Part shown: piece by piece, positions 22,195-32,767 of the stretch
Layout of the letters: each line of letters begins with the position of its first letter
Numbering within the stretch: position 1 is the stretch's first letter
Assembly (NCBI GenBank): GCA_001599295.1
Contig: BCGN01000011.1
Location: 248,001 to 312,000, forward strand
From: Sporopachydermia quercuum
Taxonomy: Eukaryota > Ascomycota > Sporopachydermiomycetes > Sporopachydermiales > Sporopachydermiaceae
Direction of reading: 5' to 3'
DNA: 64,000 nt
The notes under the pieces: generated by a model
Database searches by the model: none
Seen by the model: only the letters and a program-made list of their open reading frames with translations
Told to the model about the DNA's origin: nothing
Translations under genes and position numbers: made by a program

Positions 22195-22205
22195 CACTTA
22201 TGTAA

Positions 22206-22288
22206 GGCAATCTGGCCGAGTTGGTCTAAGGCGTCAGGTTAAGGTCCTGATCTCTTCGGAGGCCTGGGTTCGAATCCCAGGGTTGTCA
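22206..22288 (+). tRNA. tRNA-Leu(AAG)
   Basis: Class II tRNA. The acceptor stem GGCAATC pairs with GGTTGTC (two G-U pairs), and 22288 A is the discriminator. The D arm carries the A box TGGCCGAGTTGG. Anticodon stem TCAGG/CCTGA encloses the loop TTAAGGT, anticodon AAG. There is a long variable arm (TCTCTTCGGAGG), and the T arm with B box GGTTCGAATCC closes it. There is no intron. A run of eight T at 22295-22302 is the Pol III terminator. It decodes CUU, and CUC as well if A34 is inosine. The LTR-like array ends just upstream. Confidence 0.97.
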
Positions 22289-22294
22289 ATTAAA

Positions 22295-22302
22295 TTTTTT
22301 TT
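22295..22302 (+). terminator. Pol III terminator of tRNA-Leu
   Basis: Eight consecutive T, starting seven bases after the discriminator base. Confidence 0.85.
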
Positions 22303-22751
22303 CAGTTGTCAATTCTTTTCTATCTCTTTTACATTGACAGTCGCTTGATATGTTTTGTATTTTTATAACACTTTGGTGAGCAGCTATTTGATAATAAATT
22401 AATTAAGGAAATAGAAATAAGAATTAGAAGAAGTTAAGAGTTGTGTCAACTCATACAACTTAAATGTATATATTCTCATATCAAGATGGAGAATGACTAG
22501 AATGTTATGTTCTGACGAAAACGACTCCTTCATAGTAGAAGACATAATATTGATAGCATGCACTTGATATTCTAAAATGCAAAATAGTACATAGGTTAAA
22601 AATGTATAAGAATCATCTATATGTATATGAAAGTGTATATGAATGTGAATAATGTAAATAATGTAAATAATGATAGAGTAAAATAGAGTGAGTAGTTTCA
22701 CGGTAATAGTTTTTGAAATGCTGTGGTGTTTATCAGAAAAAGATCAGTCAT
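22303..22751. other. intergenic region tRNA-Leu / FRE-like gene
   Basis: Downstream of the FRE-like gene. Minus-strand frames here are AT-rich and start without good context; nothing is supported. Confidence 0.45.
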
Positions 22752-25064
22752 CTACCAAGAAAATTCCTCGGAACATAGCTTCAGATTCCAACCATATTGG
22801 TCGATGAGGGACGAAACTTCGTTCCTCGTAACCTTGACAAGGGATGATGGACCACATACAGCGACATAACCAGGTTTTCCCGATACGATTGAAGAACTCT
22901 TAGGATGTAATGATGGAGGTACTACAGTGCTCGAGCTATCAACTGATGATGATAATAGACAGTCAGGAAGAATAAACTTCAAGTCCGGCCTCTCGCCATT
23001 AGGACCACCGGTTGTGAAAATATGAATGCAATCCTTGTTGGCTTGCAAGCAGAGTTGGATATATTCCGCCGTGCTAGTGGAATCAATTCCATAATTACTG
23101 AATTGGTTTTCTGTTGAGTCTTCTGTTGAATCTTCTGCTGAGCCCTCTATATTGTCGTCGTAATTATCAGACTCTATATTATTGTTTTCTCCGTCCAGCA
23201 GTTGGTACAAAGGATTGCACCATTTCAATTGAGACCTGCTCTTGATGGTCCATATAAGATCCACTGAATAAAGATGGGGATACATGATATATTTTAAGAA
23301 GAATGGGAACGCAAAAGCTATACCTGTACCACCTGCGATCAGGACAATGTGGATTTGCAATGGTTTGATTAGTGGAATATTCGGTGTGTCAATCAACCCT
23401 TGAGATACCTCCTCTAATAGTTGTTCATTTAAGTGTTCATTTAGGTGCCCATTTAAACCATTTACGTCTTGGTCTTCAAACAAGTCTAGAGTGTCTCTGT
23501 ATGGCTCTATAGCATCAGTGACACGTGGTGATAATTGATTCAACATTACTTCGTCAAACATTGTTCTCCCAGAGTTGTAACTTAAACCGTTCTTCAACCA
23601 TCTCACATCAGCCTTAGGAACATCAGGCAACGAGAGTCTTGATGTTCCATAGGAACCATCAGTTAGTATAAGTAATTTAGTAGAACCACCTTCTTGCTTA
23701 GATACATAATCGTACAAATGCTTTGAGAATCCTCCTTGTGCTTTCACTATGATATCTAACGTTGAAGAATATTTGCTATACGATGCAATTGTGAATGGGT
23801 GTGCCTGTAAAGTATCAATCCCTATAACAGTTATGAACACGTGAGAACCAACTTCCCACTCCAACGGCCGACATAGCCCTAATGCATACACTATTGAAGA
23901 TAAGACATATGATTTATATGGCAAGGGGCAGTTTTTGGAGAACAATAATGATTTGGCACCTTGTTTTGGTATTCTGAGATAAGTGAGGTCACCATCAGTG
24001 ACATACGCTTCACATAAGTTCAAGCGATAGCAAAATATTATCCTCGTTATTCTATCATAAATGAAAGCTAGTCCAGCTGCGATTCCAAATGGTGCAGCAA
24101 TAGGAACGTGTAAAGTGATGGCTGGAATACATATGAGCATGAAAATAAAATGTATTGCATAGAAAAACTCATACGTTTTTCTTCTGACGTATTCAAACGA
24201 TGTGACTCCTATTAGTAGGAATCCGAGGGCGCCAATCAATCCAGTGACGCCGAAATTTTCTCGAAGAATAAAGTCGAAATGAAATGTCATTAAAAAGGAC
24301 ACTGTATGAACAAGTGTAGCGAATACTACCAGCGCGCCAATATATCTGTGAAATACGTTCAACTGTTCATATGACCATCCAGTAAGCCATGATAGAGGTG
24401 AATATTTGAACCCAAAAATATAAAGTATTGGGATATTGACGCCAGATATGATACCAGATCTGAATCCGTAAAAGCTTGGAGTATGGACATANCCTATAAA
24501 GAAATAGAATATATTAATCATGAAATATAACACTAAAACCAGACTTATTCCCACTGGTTCAAGCTTTGAATGGAAGATGTTATCTGTTGGTTGATACATC
24601 AAGAAAGCCATGATCTTGCTTTTCAACCGGAAGAAGAAACTTTTTTTCACTATAAAAGCGTTGGCATTCAATAGGTCATCTCTACTTGGATACGCTTGAT
24701 GTATGTTTTTCAACCCAGAATCAGAAAAGCTATAGTGAACTGTTTCCAGGGAATATTCACTTTCGCTTCTGGAGTTTGTATTTCTCACTGGCTTATGCTG
24801 TGATCTCCATTGAATCCATTTGTTGCTCAGTCTTATTATCCAGAATGCTGCAGAATAACATATCAGAAGTACTACTAGTGCCGATACATATATCTTCATG
24901 TACTTCCTTCCGCCGAATATTGATTTTATGACTTTTTCTCTGCTGTCTGAAAGGAAAGGATTTGTACCTCGGAAAGGGTAATTAGGATCAACTGGTATTG
25001 TCCCCGTTGTTTCGGGTGACGATCTTGGTTGGAGATGCACAAACTCCTCCGTTGGTCTAACCAT
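22752..25064 (-). CDS. ferric reductase / NADPH oxidase-like transmembrane protein (FRE8-like)
   Basis: Membrane flavocytochrome of the FRE/NOX family that passes electrons from NADPH through FAD and two haems to ferric/cupric ions or oxygen. It has 770 aa. There is no cleavable signal; the first membrane helix is at about 57-77, then a soluble loop, then the ferric-reductase helices from about 170. Haem ligands are visible as two pairs: His239/His253 (FHRYIGALVVFATLVHT) and His305/His319 (YAIHFIFMLICIPAITLH). FAD-binding HPFTIASY, NADPH-binding GGTGIAFAFPFF and the C-terminal CGPSSL follow. An acidic low-complexity insert (EGSAEDSTEDSTEN) lies before the last NADPH segment. The lack of a long secreted N-terminus is more like Fre8 than Fre1-Fre7. 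The substrate cannot be told from sequence. One N falls in codon 191. Confidence 0.9.
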   Translation of the reverse strand: MVRPTEEFVHLQPRSSPETTGTIPVDPNYPFRGTNPFLSDSREKVIKSIFGGRKYMKIYVSALVVLLICYSAAFWIIRLSNKWIQWRSQHKPVRNTNSRSESEYSLETVHYSFSDSGLKNIHQAYPSRDDLLNANAFIVKKSFFFRLKSKIMAFLMYQPTDNIFHSKLEPVGISLVLVLYFMINIFYFFIXYVHTPSFYGFRSGIISGVNIPILYIFGFKYSPLSWLTGWSYEQLNVFHRYIGALVVFATLVHTVSFLMTFHFDFILRENFGVTGLIGALGFLLIGVTSFEYVRRKTYEFFYAIHFIFMLICIPAITLHVPIAAPFGIAAGLAFIYDRITRIIFCYRLNLCEAYVTDGDLTYLRIPKQGAKSLLFSKNCPLPYKSYVLSSIVYALGLCRPLEWEVGSHVFITVIGIDTLQAHPFTIASYSKYSSTLDIIVKAQGGFSKHLYDYVSKQEGGSTKLLILTDGSYGTSRLSLPDVPKADVRWLKNGLSYNSGRTMFDEVMLNQLSPRVTDAIEPYRDTLDLFEDQDVNGLNGHLNEHLNEQLLEEVSQGLIDTPNIPLIKPLQIHIVLIAGGTGIAFAFPFFLKYIMYPHLYSVDLIWTIKSRSQLKWCNPLYQLLDGENNNIESDNYDDNIEGSAEDSTEDSTENQFSNYGIDSTSTAEYIQLCLQANKDCIHIFTTGGPNGERPDLKFILPDCLLSSSVDSSSTVVPPSLHPKSSSIVSGKPGYVAVCGPSSLVKVTRNEVSSLIDQYGWNLKLCSEEFSW

Positions 25065-26231
25065 ATTTATTTTTGTTGTTGTTTCTCTTGGTATTTACCG
25101 TCAGTGATGCGGTCAGGATGTCTCTATATGCTTCGTGAGATCTATCTATACTATGCTTGTACGATTAAATCAGTATGTTTCTAGTGGAGGGAACTTTTTC
25201 GCGGATTCAGTTCACGTCTTGGATAACGAGTTCATCCTTTTGACTTTGGTATCAACTGATATCTGACAACAACCAGTGATAAGCAAATAAGTAAAGCAAT
25301 AGGAANGTAAGCGAAAAGAGAAAGAAAGAGGAAAAACAAATAGATTGAAATTATAATTGTATCTAGTAACAAGTACTTCAACTAAAAATTATTTCTTATC
25401 ATCCAATCCACCTAATACTTGCCATTTCTGTACGGGTCGTTCCACTTTCTAACCGAAAAATTACCCCTTAATTTGATTAATATTATTCTTCTTTTCAAGT
25501 AAGTCATCTATCTACATTGCTTCTTGCTCCCCATGTTGTTTCTAGAGTGTCGTTAGAATCATCAGTCGTCTGCTACCGAATCACAGACCACCCCCTGGAA
25601 GAACCCCTTAACATCCGTAAGCGATAGTAGCACTATGAGAGAGTAAATAGTAGTACATGTATTGATTGATGAGATAAGATTAACTTAGCGTTAAGTCATC
25701 GCAAAAAGTAATAACTGGACATAAATGTAAGACAGCTAATTGTGTCCGATTTTTGAACAGCGAAATGGTTTATGAGGGGGTTCTTCTTTACGGAGTACAA
25801 TTTATACAATCAGAAAACAGTTTTCATTATTCAAGCTTATTAGGTGAATACTTATTATATCCCTTCAACTTCTCCTATGCTTTTTTCTCTTTTATATAAT
25901 CCAATAGCTATATGAAATCTGCTCCTTTAGNTAAGTATCGGACTACGAGTTTAATCTTATTTCTGACAGTTTCTGACAATTTGTCTATGACAATAGGCAT
26001 TTTTCACTTTTTACTAATCTTGTGCAATTCCAGGACAATCGTGACAATCTCAACGGACATGAAGAAAAGTAAAAAGTATGCAATAATGTGAGTAAAAAAA
26101 ATACTCAGAAGCATTCAAAGATATGAAAGAAATATATCAAGTGTATTTTGACTTTTCTCTTTGTCTATCTTATCTCGATAAAAGATAATGTTAGCTAGCT
26201 CGTTACATTCCAAGCTCGAAGGAAAAAAACA
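25065..26231. promoter_or_regulatory. upstream region of the FRE-like gene
   Basis: No gene seen over 1.2 kb between the FRE-like start and tRNA-Tyr. It presumably carries the FRE-like promoter; no iron- or copper-regulator site could be assigned with confidence. Confidence 0.4.
26223..26229 (-). terminator. Pol III terminator of tRNA-Tyr
   Basis: Seven T on the minus strand (A run on the plus strand), two bases after the tRNA discriminator base. Confidence 0.85.
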
Positions 26232-26317
26232 TCTCCCGAGGGTGAATCGAACACCCGATCTCAAGATAACAATTAACCATTACAGTCTCGCGCCTTAGCC
26301 AACTGGGCCATCGGGAG
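26232..26317 (-). tRNA. tRNA-Tyr(GTA) with intron
   Basis: Acceptor stem CTCCCGA/TCGGGAG, discriminator A (26232). D arm with GGCCCAGTTGGCTAAGGC. Anticodon GTA in CTGTAA, then a 12-nt intron at 26268-26279 one base 3' of the anticodon, the canonical tRNA intron position. The T arm is GGGTGTTCGATTCACCC. Layout and sequence match yeast tRNA-Tyr, whose genes all carry introns. A run of seven T on the minus strand (26223-26229) is the Pol III terminator. Confidence 0.97.
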
Positions 26318-26610
26318 CTTATTGCTAAATCTAAAAATTAGTCTATACCCGGGGAAAATAAATAAAAGTAAATTTATACCAAAATATTCAATTTTCAGTT
26401 TCTTATGTAGGCAAAATATCATGAGTTTTAACCTATTTTTAACGGTGTTTATCAAAATATGTACGTTACAAAAAAAAGATTACTTACTTATTGGATGAAA
26501 TTAAAGCATCATCAGATTTCAATATATACAAAGTGTAATGTAGACTATATACAGATACGGAAAACCCAAGACCAAGATTATGTTCATATACACACTATTA
26601 ACCATGGAAC

Positions 26611-27624
26611 CTAGGCAGAGAGAGGACGGGGTACAATAGAAGCAATTCGTCTTGACCCACCAAGGAAACCAAGTGTGATAGTCTTTTGAGGAAGGTTGAA
26701 CGTGCTGTTATGGAGGAGAGCGCTAACATGAAAAGATGTGGCAGTCGGTTCAAGAATTGGAGCTGTTTTCGATTTGGGTAACATGCTAACTAATGCGGCG
26801 GGCTCGGGGAATTCACCTGCAACCGTTTCATTCCAAATCTTCTTCTTTTGAGAAATATCGAGAACTGAAGAAGCAATTTCAAGCTTGTCTGAAAATGAGA
26901 TAGTCTTCCTACTGTCAGGAGTAATTTGGTAATTAGGATGCAATTCAGACTGCCTGATAAACTCACTCAATGCTCGAACAACACGGCTACCATGAGATGT
27001 GGCAGTATATGGAGAATGCTCAATTAGAGATTCAGAAGAAACTTCGTCAACCACGAACTTCTTTTCTTCTAACTTTTTCATAGGTGACACGAAGGCACTC
27101 TTAGTACTAGTTTCAAATCTATTTCGTGATCTGGGTGCAGCCGAGTTATTTCTGCTAACTTTTCGATCTTTCTTGTTATAACCACTAGGTTTAGAGAATT
27201 TGGGAGTGAATCTCTTATTGTTGTCTGACCTATTGGGTATCAATCGATTTCTTGGAGTATTGGAGCGATCGGTATCTCCATTGAAAGTTCGTTCTTGCGG
27301 AGCAAACCGCGATACTCGAGTAGGTAACGGTTCGGACAATTCAGTATTCTTCACAGTTTCGGATGAAAACTTCTTGTTTTCACTTGCCTTCTCGCGATTA
27401 CCATTCCTTCTTTGGTTACCTGGACCCCGGGCTCTTCTTTCAGTATTGGTTGTATTGGCCTTCTTTACGGCTTGCTGTGCTGCTTTTGTAGGGTCCGCCT
27501 GAATGCTTCTGATGTTTTCAATTAAAGACTGAAGACTTGATAACGCATCATTTGGTTTTGTGCCCCCATTCGTTGCATATCCACGACGTATTACAGTCCT
27601 AGTAATTGATCTGCTAAACATCAT
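26611..27624 (-). CDS. putative mitochondrial protein, basic and low-complexity
   Basis: 337 aa. The N-terminus MMFSRSITRTVIRRGYATNG has the Arg/Ser/hydroxyl pattern and RGYA cleavage context of a mitochondrial presequence. Residues about 50-180 are Arg/Asn/Lys/Ser-rich and disordered. The C-terminal third looks folded and conserved (FIRQSELHPNYQITP, KKKIWNETVAGEF, LGFLGGSRRIASIVPRP). A mitochondrial ribosomal small-subunit protein of the fast-evolving fungal type (such as Rsm28/mS46) would fit the size, basic character and presequence, but I cannot confirm it from motif memory. Two adjacent ATGs exist; the upstream one is used. Confidence 0.75.
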   Translation of the reverse strand: MMFSRSITRTVIRRGYATNGGTKPNDALSSLQSLIENIRSIQADPTKAAQQAVKKANTTNTERRARGPGNQRRNGNREKASENKKFSSETVKNTELSEPLPTRVSRFAPQERTFNGDTDRSNTPRNRLIPNRSDNNKRFTPKFSKPSGYNKKDRKVSRNNSAAPRSRNRFETSTKSAFVSPMKKLEEKKFVVDEVSSESLIEHSPYTATSHGSRVVRALSEFIRQSELHPNYQITPDSRKTISFSDKLEIASSVLDISQKKKIWNETVAGEFPEPAALVSMLPKSKTAPILEPTATSFHVSALLHNSTFNLPQKTITLGFLGGSRRIASIVPRPLSA

Positions 27625-28828
27625 GTCTTAACAGATACGATAGAATATCTTATGAGAGCTGAAACTTTGATTTCGGCCACCTGTCTATGCCTACTCCTGG
27701 CAATCTACTATCCCAGATCAATAATAATATTCTAGAGTTGAATTTAATATTGACTTATCTTCCCTAATGATTTTCATGAACAAAGACAATTTCATGACTT
27801 CCTATCGCAAATACCTTTACCATGCATTCTGTTGGTAGATCCACCACTCAGTGAATATGAAAAATTGGACGAAAGAGAATGAAATTACCCGGAGATGGTT
27901 AGTCAAAAAGCAATTAACGATTACGTCAACAAATATGATTTCTTCATCCTTAAGGGGTAGGGACACGAGACTTCAAGAAGAAAACTCTNAACGTTACAGT
28001 TACTTATTATTGTGGGATGGGATGATCTGAAATCGATGACTTCAGAGAGGGCGGATTNATCATCGACAGACATGTATGTAATTGAACGAAAACAGGGAAT
28101 GAAGNGTCCATAATCGAACCGATAACATATTTTATTCAATTTATCTCTGTTTTTCTTCTTNAAACAATGAAGAAAACAAGCCATAATATAACCATTATGT
28201 GTTCAATGTCCGGGGTCTCTTGTACCCCAGATGACCGAATCAAAACTAGCTCTACTGAACCACATCCGATATTTCCTTGGAATAGCGTTATCATGTAACT
28301 CACATATGACATGGCTAGATTCATGCTAGTTCGTGTATAATTTGCCCTTATCGCGTATTATTGCATGAGTATAGTNAAGAAACAGGGTGTATCATACTCC
28401 TCTCTTCCAAACACCCTTACCACCGATGACATTTCTCAGTGAGAGATGACGCATGATCATGCACGATTCAACAAAGATTCGAGTTTGGTCCTTAATTACA
28501 CACTCAAGGCTCAGTCAGTATCTGCGGCTCGGCCCAGAGAATATAGTTATAACCATCGCAAGAGCTTATAACAACATTTCTTTCGGCTTCCATTTCTTTT
28601 CTATCCTATATTGTTCAGTTATAATCCATCTCTACCCTATTATGACATTCATCTTCGCAAACAGATAATACATAAAACAAGTTGGAATTACTTCAATTGA
28701 GTTACGTGAGGCAAATAAATACTCTCAGTTTAGCATCGTTATCAGTTCCATTGGATCAAGAAGACTATTATCTTGCTTGCTTGACTGTTAGCTGTATGAG
28801 CTATACGATATCAACTTNACTAATCAAG
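27625..28828. promoter_or_regulatory. divergent intergenic region upstream of OSH1
   Basis: 1.2 kb between a minus-strand gene and OSH1 (plus). Several N positions. Minus-strand open stretches at 27921-28324 are in different frames and interrupted; no gene is supported. Confidence 0.4.
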
Positions 28829-31800
28829 ATGCAGAATAATGGTATGTTGACAAAACGAAATAGAATCGATAAAATCTAATTGAAATAGAATTTTATCAAG
28901 GAACTACTAGTAGAAGTTTCCGGTAGTTTTCCTGGTTATTGAAAGTACTAACCTTCGTTTGCGACAGAAATTCAATTCTTCCTTTGGAAATTGAAGTTAC
29001 TTGATGCCCTTAGGTCGATTGAGGACGCCAGTAAGATTAAAGCCTTACTCAACTCCGAAGAAGCCAAAGGATATAAGAAATCTTCAATTCTGAACTTAGC
29101 GTGTAAAGTAGCATCTTTACAAATAATTGCAAGTCTTTTAGAAGACCCGGAGTTAAATTTTGACATCAATGCTCAAGATGAGGATGGTAATACACCACTT
29201 CATATAGCTGCTATGTCAGGCAGAGATGATGTTACTGCTTATTTACTGAGCAAGCCAGAAATTAATGACACCATTGTGAATTTAGAGTATAAAACACCAC
29301 TGGATGTCTCGAAAACTCCTGAAACAGCCCAAATTTTACAGTATGCTCGTGACCAGTACGTCGAACATGTAGCTACCTTATTGAAAAAGTACTTTCAAAC
29401 AAAAAATTACGCTGGACTTGAAGAATTACTTTCAAATAACAGAACAATCGAGCTCATTGATATCAATGGACCTGATCCTGACACTGGGAATACTGTTTTA
29501 CATGATGCTATCAAACAACATGATGCCGAGATGGTGAAATTCATCCTTGATCATGGTGGAGATCCGTTTAAGAGAGATAAACGAGGAAGACTACCAATTG
29601 ATTTAGCTAAAGGTAGTGATTCAATTAAAAAGATTTTAAAACAAAGCGCTAAAGATCAAACAGTTATTATCAGCACATTGCCANCAGAGCCAAAATTATT
29701 TGGCTACGAAATCTCTCCTATCTCTTCGGCTGCTTCTCCAGGCAATTCTATATATAGCTCAGCTGCATCTAAACATTCTTCAATAATGAACAAATTACCT
29801 TCAGGACCTAAGATTAAATCAAGTAACGTGAAAGATGTAACAGAGAGCTCAACAAATCTTCCTTTAGGTCCTCCTCCTGCCATGAAAGGTTACCTCAAGA
29901 AATGGACAAACTTCACTTCTGGATACAAATTAAGATGGTTTGTCTTAGAAAATAACATTTTATCATACTATAAATCGCCTGATGACACTTCTATGTCTTG
30001 CAGAGGAAGCATTAATATGCGGTATGCCAAATTGCATTTGGACTCCTCTGAACAGCTTAAATTTGAAATCATTGGTAAAAACACTAGTGGTTCCGGGACA
30101 ACAGGTACAGTGAAATATCATCTGAAGGCCAACCATCCAGTTGAGACTAATCGCTGGGTTTGGGCTTTACAATCAGCCATCAGAAATGCTAAGGATGAAT
30201 CTCAAAGAGGTAAAGGCAGAAGCGCTTTAAATCCTTCAAATCCTGGTGAATTCAGTAGAACTGATCTTACCAATGAAAGCTTATTACTTCCAGGTAATAA
30301 CTCCACGACTACAGGATTCCGTAAATCTGGAATGTACCATCAAAGAGGCTATTCAGATTCTCGTTCATTCCATGAAGAATTTGATTCAATGTCGCTTCCA
30401 ATAAAAAATCTTGGAGTTCCTAGTAGTCCTTCTGTTGGATCTATGATATCTTCAATTGGTTTAAGTAGCAATGAAGGCTCCCCATCAGTTGAAGAAGCAG
30501 TTGTAGTTCATAACGAGAAACCTGAGATTAATGACAAGGACATTGATGCAGCAGAGGAATTTGCCAATGATGATTATGAAGAAGACGACGACGATGACTA
30601 CGTTGAATATGATATCGAAAAAGCTATGAAGTCAGAGCCTTACAGTCAAGAGTTATTGGTTGAATTCCAAACATTAGCTGCTCAAATAAAGGAATATATC
30701 AATTTGACTTCAACTATTATAAAGAGCATCAATGAGAAAGGATTTGAATTTAATAAAGAAAGATCATTGAGCCTTACGAATGCTTATCTTTCAGGATTGC
30801 AATCGTTTGCTGAAAGGAACAAGAATATCTCAAATATGGTAAATACCAGGGAAAAATACTTCCGGACAATTATTGAAAGGCAACAAGAGACTTCACGTCT
30901 ATGGGAAGAGAATATTCGTAAATTAGAGGTTGAACATATGGAACTGGAGAAGAAGCTCGATGTATATGAAGACGAAAAGAAGAATATACGAAAAGCTATA
31001 AGAGAAACCGGTGGGGAAACAGAAGAACTGTTGAAATACGTGGCTAATTCAGGAGAAGAAGAGGAAGACGATGATGAGTTTTTCGATGCTGATGATTATG
31101 TTGATGAGGTGACAAAAGTAATCACTAGGACACCCACTGCAACAGATAATAAATTGGAAGCTATCAGTGAAGTAAGTACTGAAGAAGATAGGGAATCTAA
31201 AACCGATTTATCAACTTTGGCAGTAGAAGAAGAAGGGAAAGAAGGAAGAGGAGGAGAAGAACAAGAAGAAGAAGAGGAAGAAGATAAAGCTGAGTTTATT
31301 GAAGCCGATGAAGCTATCAAACCACTAGGCGCTGCAGAATTAGCTGGTACTAAATCAGATTCAATGAGAACACTCTCCAAAATAGCTGAATCCCATCTGA
31401 CCGATGCTCAAAAGACCAAATTGGACATTATCTTGACTGAGAAATCGTTTGAAGGTTACACCGACCCACCGAGAGAAAAGCTTTCTCGTAGCGAAGACGA
31501 TAGACCAACTATCTCCTTATGGGGTATTTTGAAATCGTTAATTGGAAAAGATATGACTAAGATGACTNTACCAGTGTCGTTCAATGAATGCACAAGTTTA
31601 CTTCAAAGGGTTGCAGAAGATATGGAATATTCGGAATTGGCAGATATAGCAGCTGAATTTGAAGATTCCACGTTAAGGATGGTTTATGTTGCATCATTTG
31701 CAGCATCTGAGTATGCAAGTACAATTGATAGGATTGCTAAGCCATTCAATCCTTTGTTGGGTGAAACGTTTGAGTACTGTAGGCCTGACAAAAAGTACCG

Positions 31801-32767
31801 ATTTTTTGTTGAGCAGGTTTCACATCATCCTCCGATTTCTGCTGCTATTGCCGAATCACCTAAATGGGATTATTATGGTGAAAGTGCTGTTAAATCAAAA
31901 TTCAATGGTAGAAGTTTTGATATTAAACCTTTGGGTACTTGGTATTTAACTTTAAGACCTAGTAATGATCTAAATGGCATTAAAGAAGAAACTTACACCT
32001 GGAGGAAGCTTACAAGTAGTGTTGTTGGCATTATTACTGGTCGACCTGTATTGGATAACTATGGCACGATGGAAATTATCAACCATGTTACGGGTGATAA
32101 GTGTATTCTAAAATTTAAACAGCGTGGATGGAGAAGTAGCTATGCCTATGAAGTTCGTGGTAGTGTTGTAAGCGGTAAAGATGGTGCTACTAAATGGATT
32201 ATTGGCGGTAGATGGAACGATAAACTATTTGCTAAGAAAGTAGTACCAGAGAATTACTCACAATTAGTTGAAGGAAGAAGAGAATCTATTCTTGATTCAT
32301 CGTTAGAATCAGATTTAGGACTCAAAGAAGATGATCATGAAGTTGCTCATAAAGGTTGGATTGTTAGCGATCCTGATATTATTCAAGGAAAAAAGAAGTT
32401 TTTAGTGTGGAAAGCTAATCCTAGACCACCTAGGCCTTTTAATTTAACCCCATTTGCTATTAGTTTGAATGCTCCTTATCCAGATTTAGTAAAATGGATT
32501 GCACCTACTGATACTAGACTAAGACCTGATCAACGAGCTATGGAAGACGGTGAATACGATTTAGCAGCTGACGAGAAAAACAGGGTAGAAGAGAAACAAA
32601 GAGCAGCTCGCAAAGAGCGTGAACTGAAAAACATCAATTATGAGCCTAAATTCTTCAGAAAGGCAGTTCATCCTTTAACGAAAGAAGAATACTGGCAGCC
32701 GATTGATGATAAATACTGGAAATTGAGGAAGGATAGAAAGCTTAAAGATACTGGAGATATTTTTTGA
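28829..32767 (+). CDS. OSH1: OSH1/SWH1 oxysterol-binding protein with micro first exon
   Basis: Lipid-transfer protein of ER-Golgi and nucleus-vacuole contact sites. The long frame has no ATG at its start. A 126-nt intron (28842-28967; GTATGT, TACTAAC, CGACAG) joins exon 1 (28829-28841, MQNN plus one base) to exon 2. The result, [20 protein letters not shown], aligns with the KLKLLDALR start of yeast Osh1. Total 1270 aa. Ankyrin repeats occupy about 70-230 ([27 protein letters not shown]). The PH domain is at about 308-415 ([20 protein letters not shown]). A coiled region is near 650. An acidic FFAT-like motif DEFFDADDY at about 706 is for VAP binding. The ORD runs from about 860, with the family signature [12 protein letters not shown] at about 953. 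Long acidic stretches flank the FFAT motif. Confidence 0.96.

Noticed and set aside
27921-28324. overlapping minus-strand frames upstream of OSH1
   Set aside because: Different frames, several Ns, no splice signals that join them and no recognisable product.
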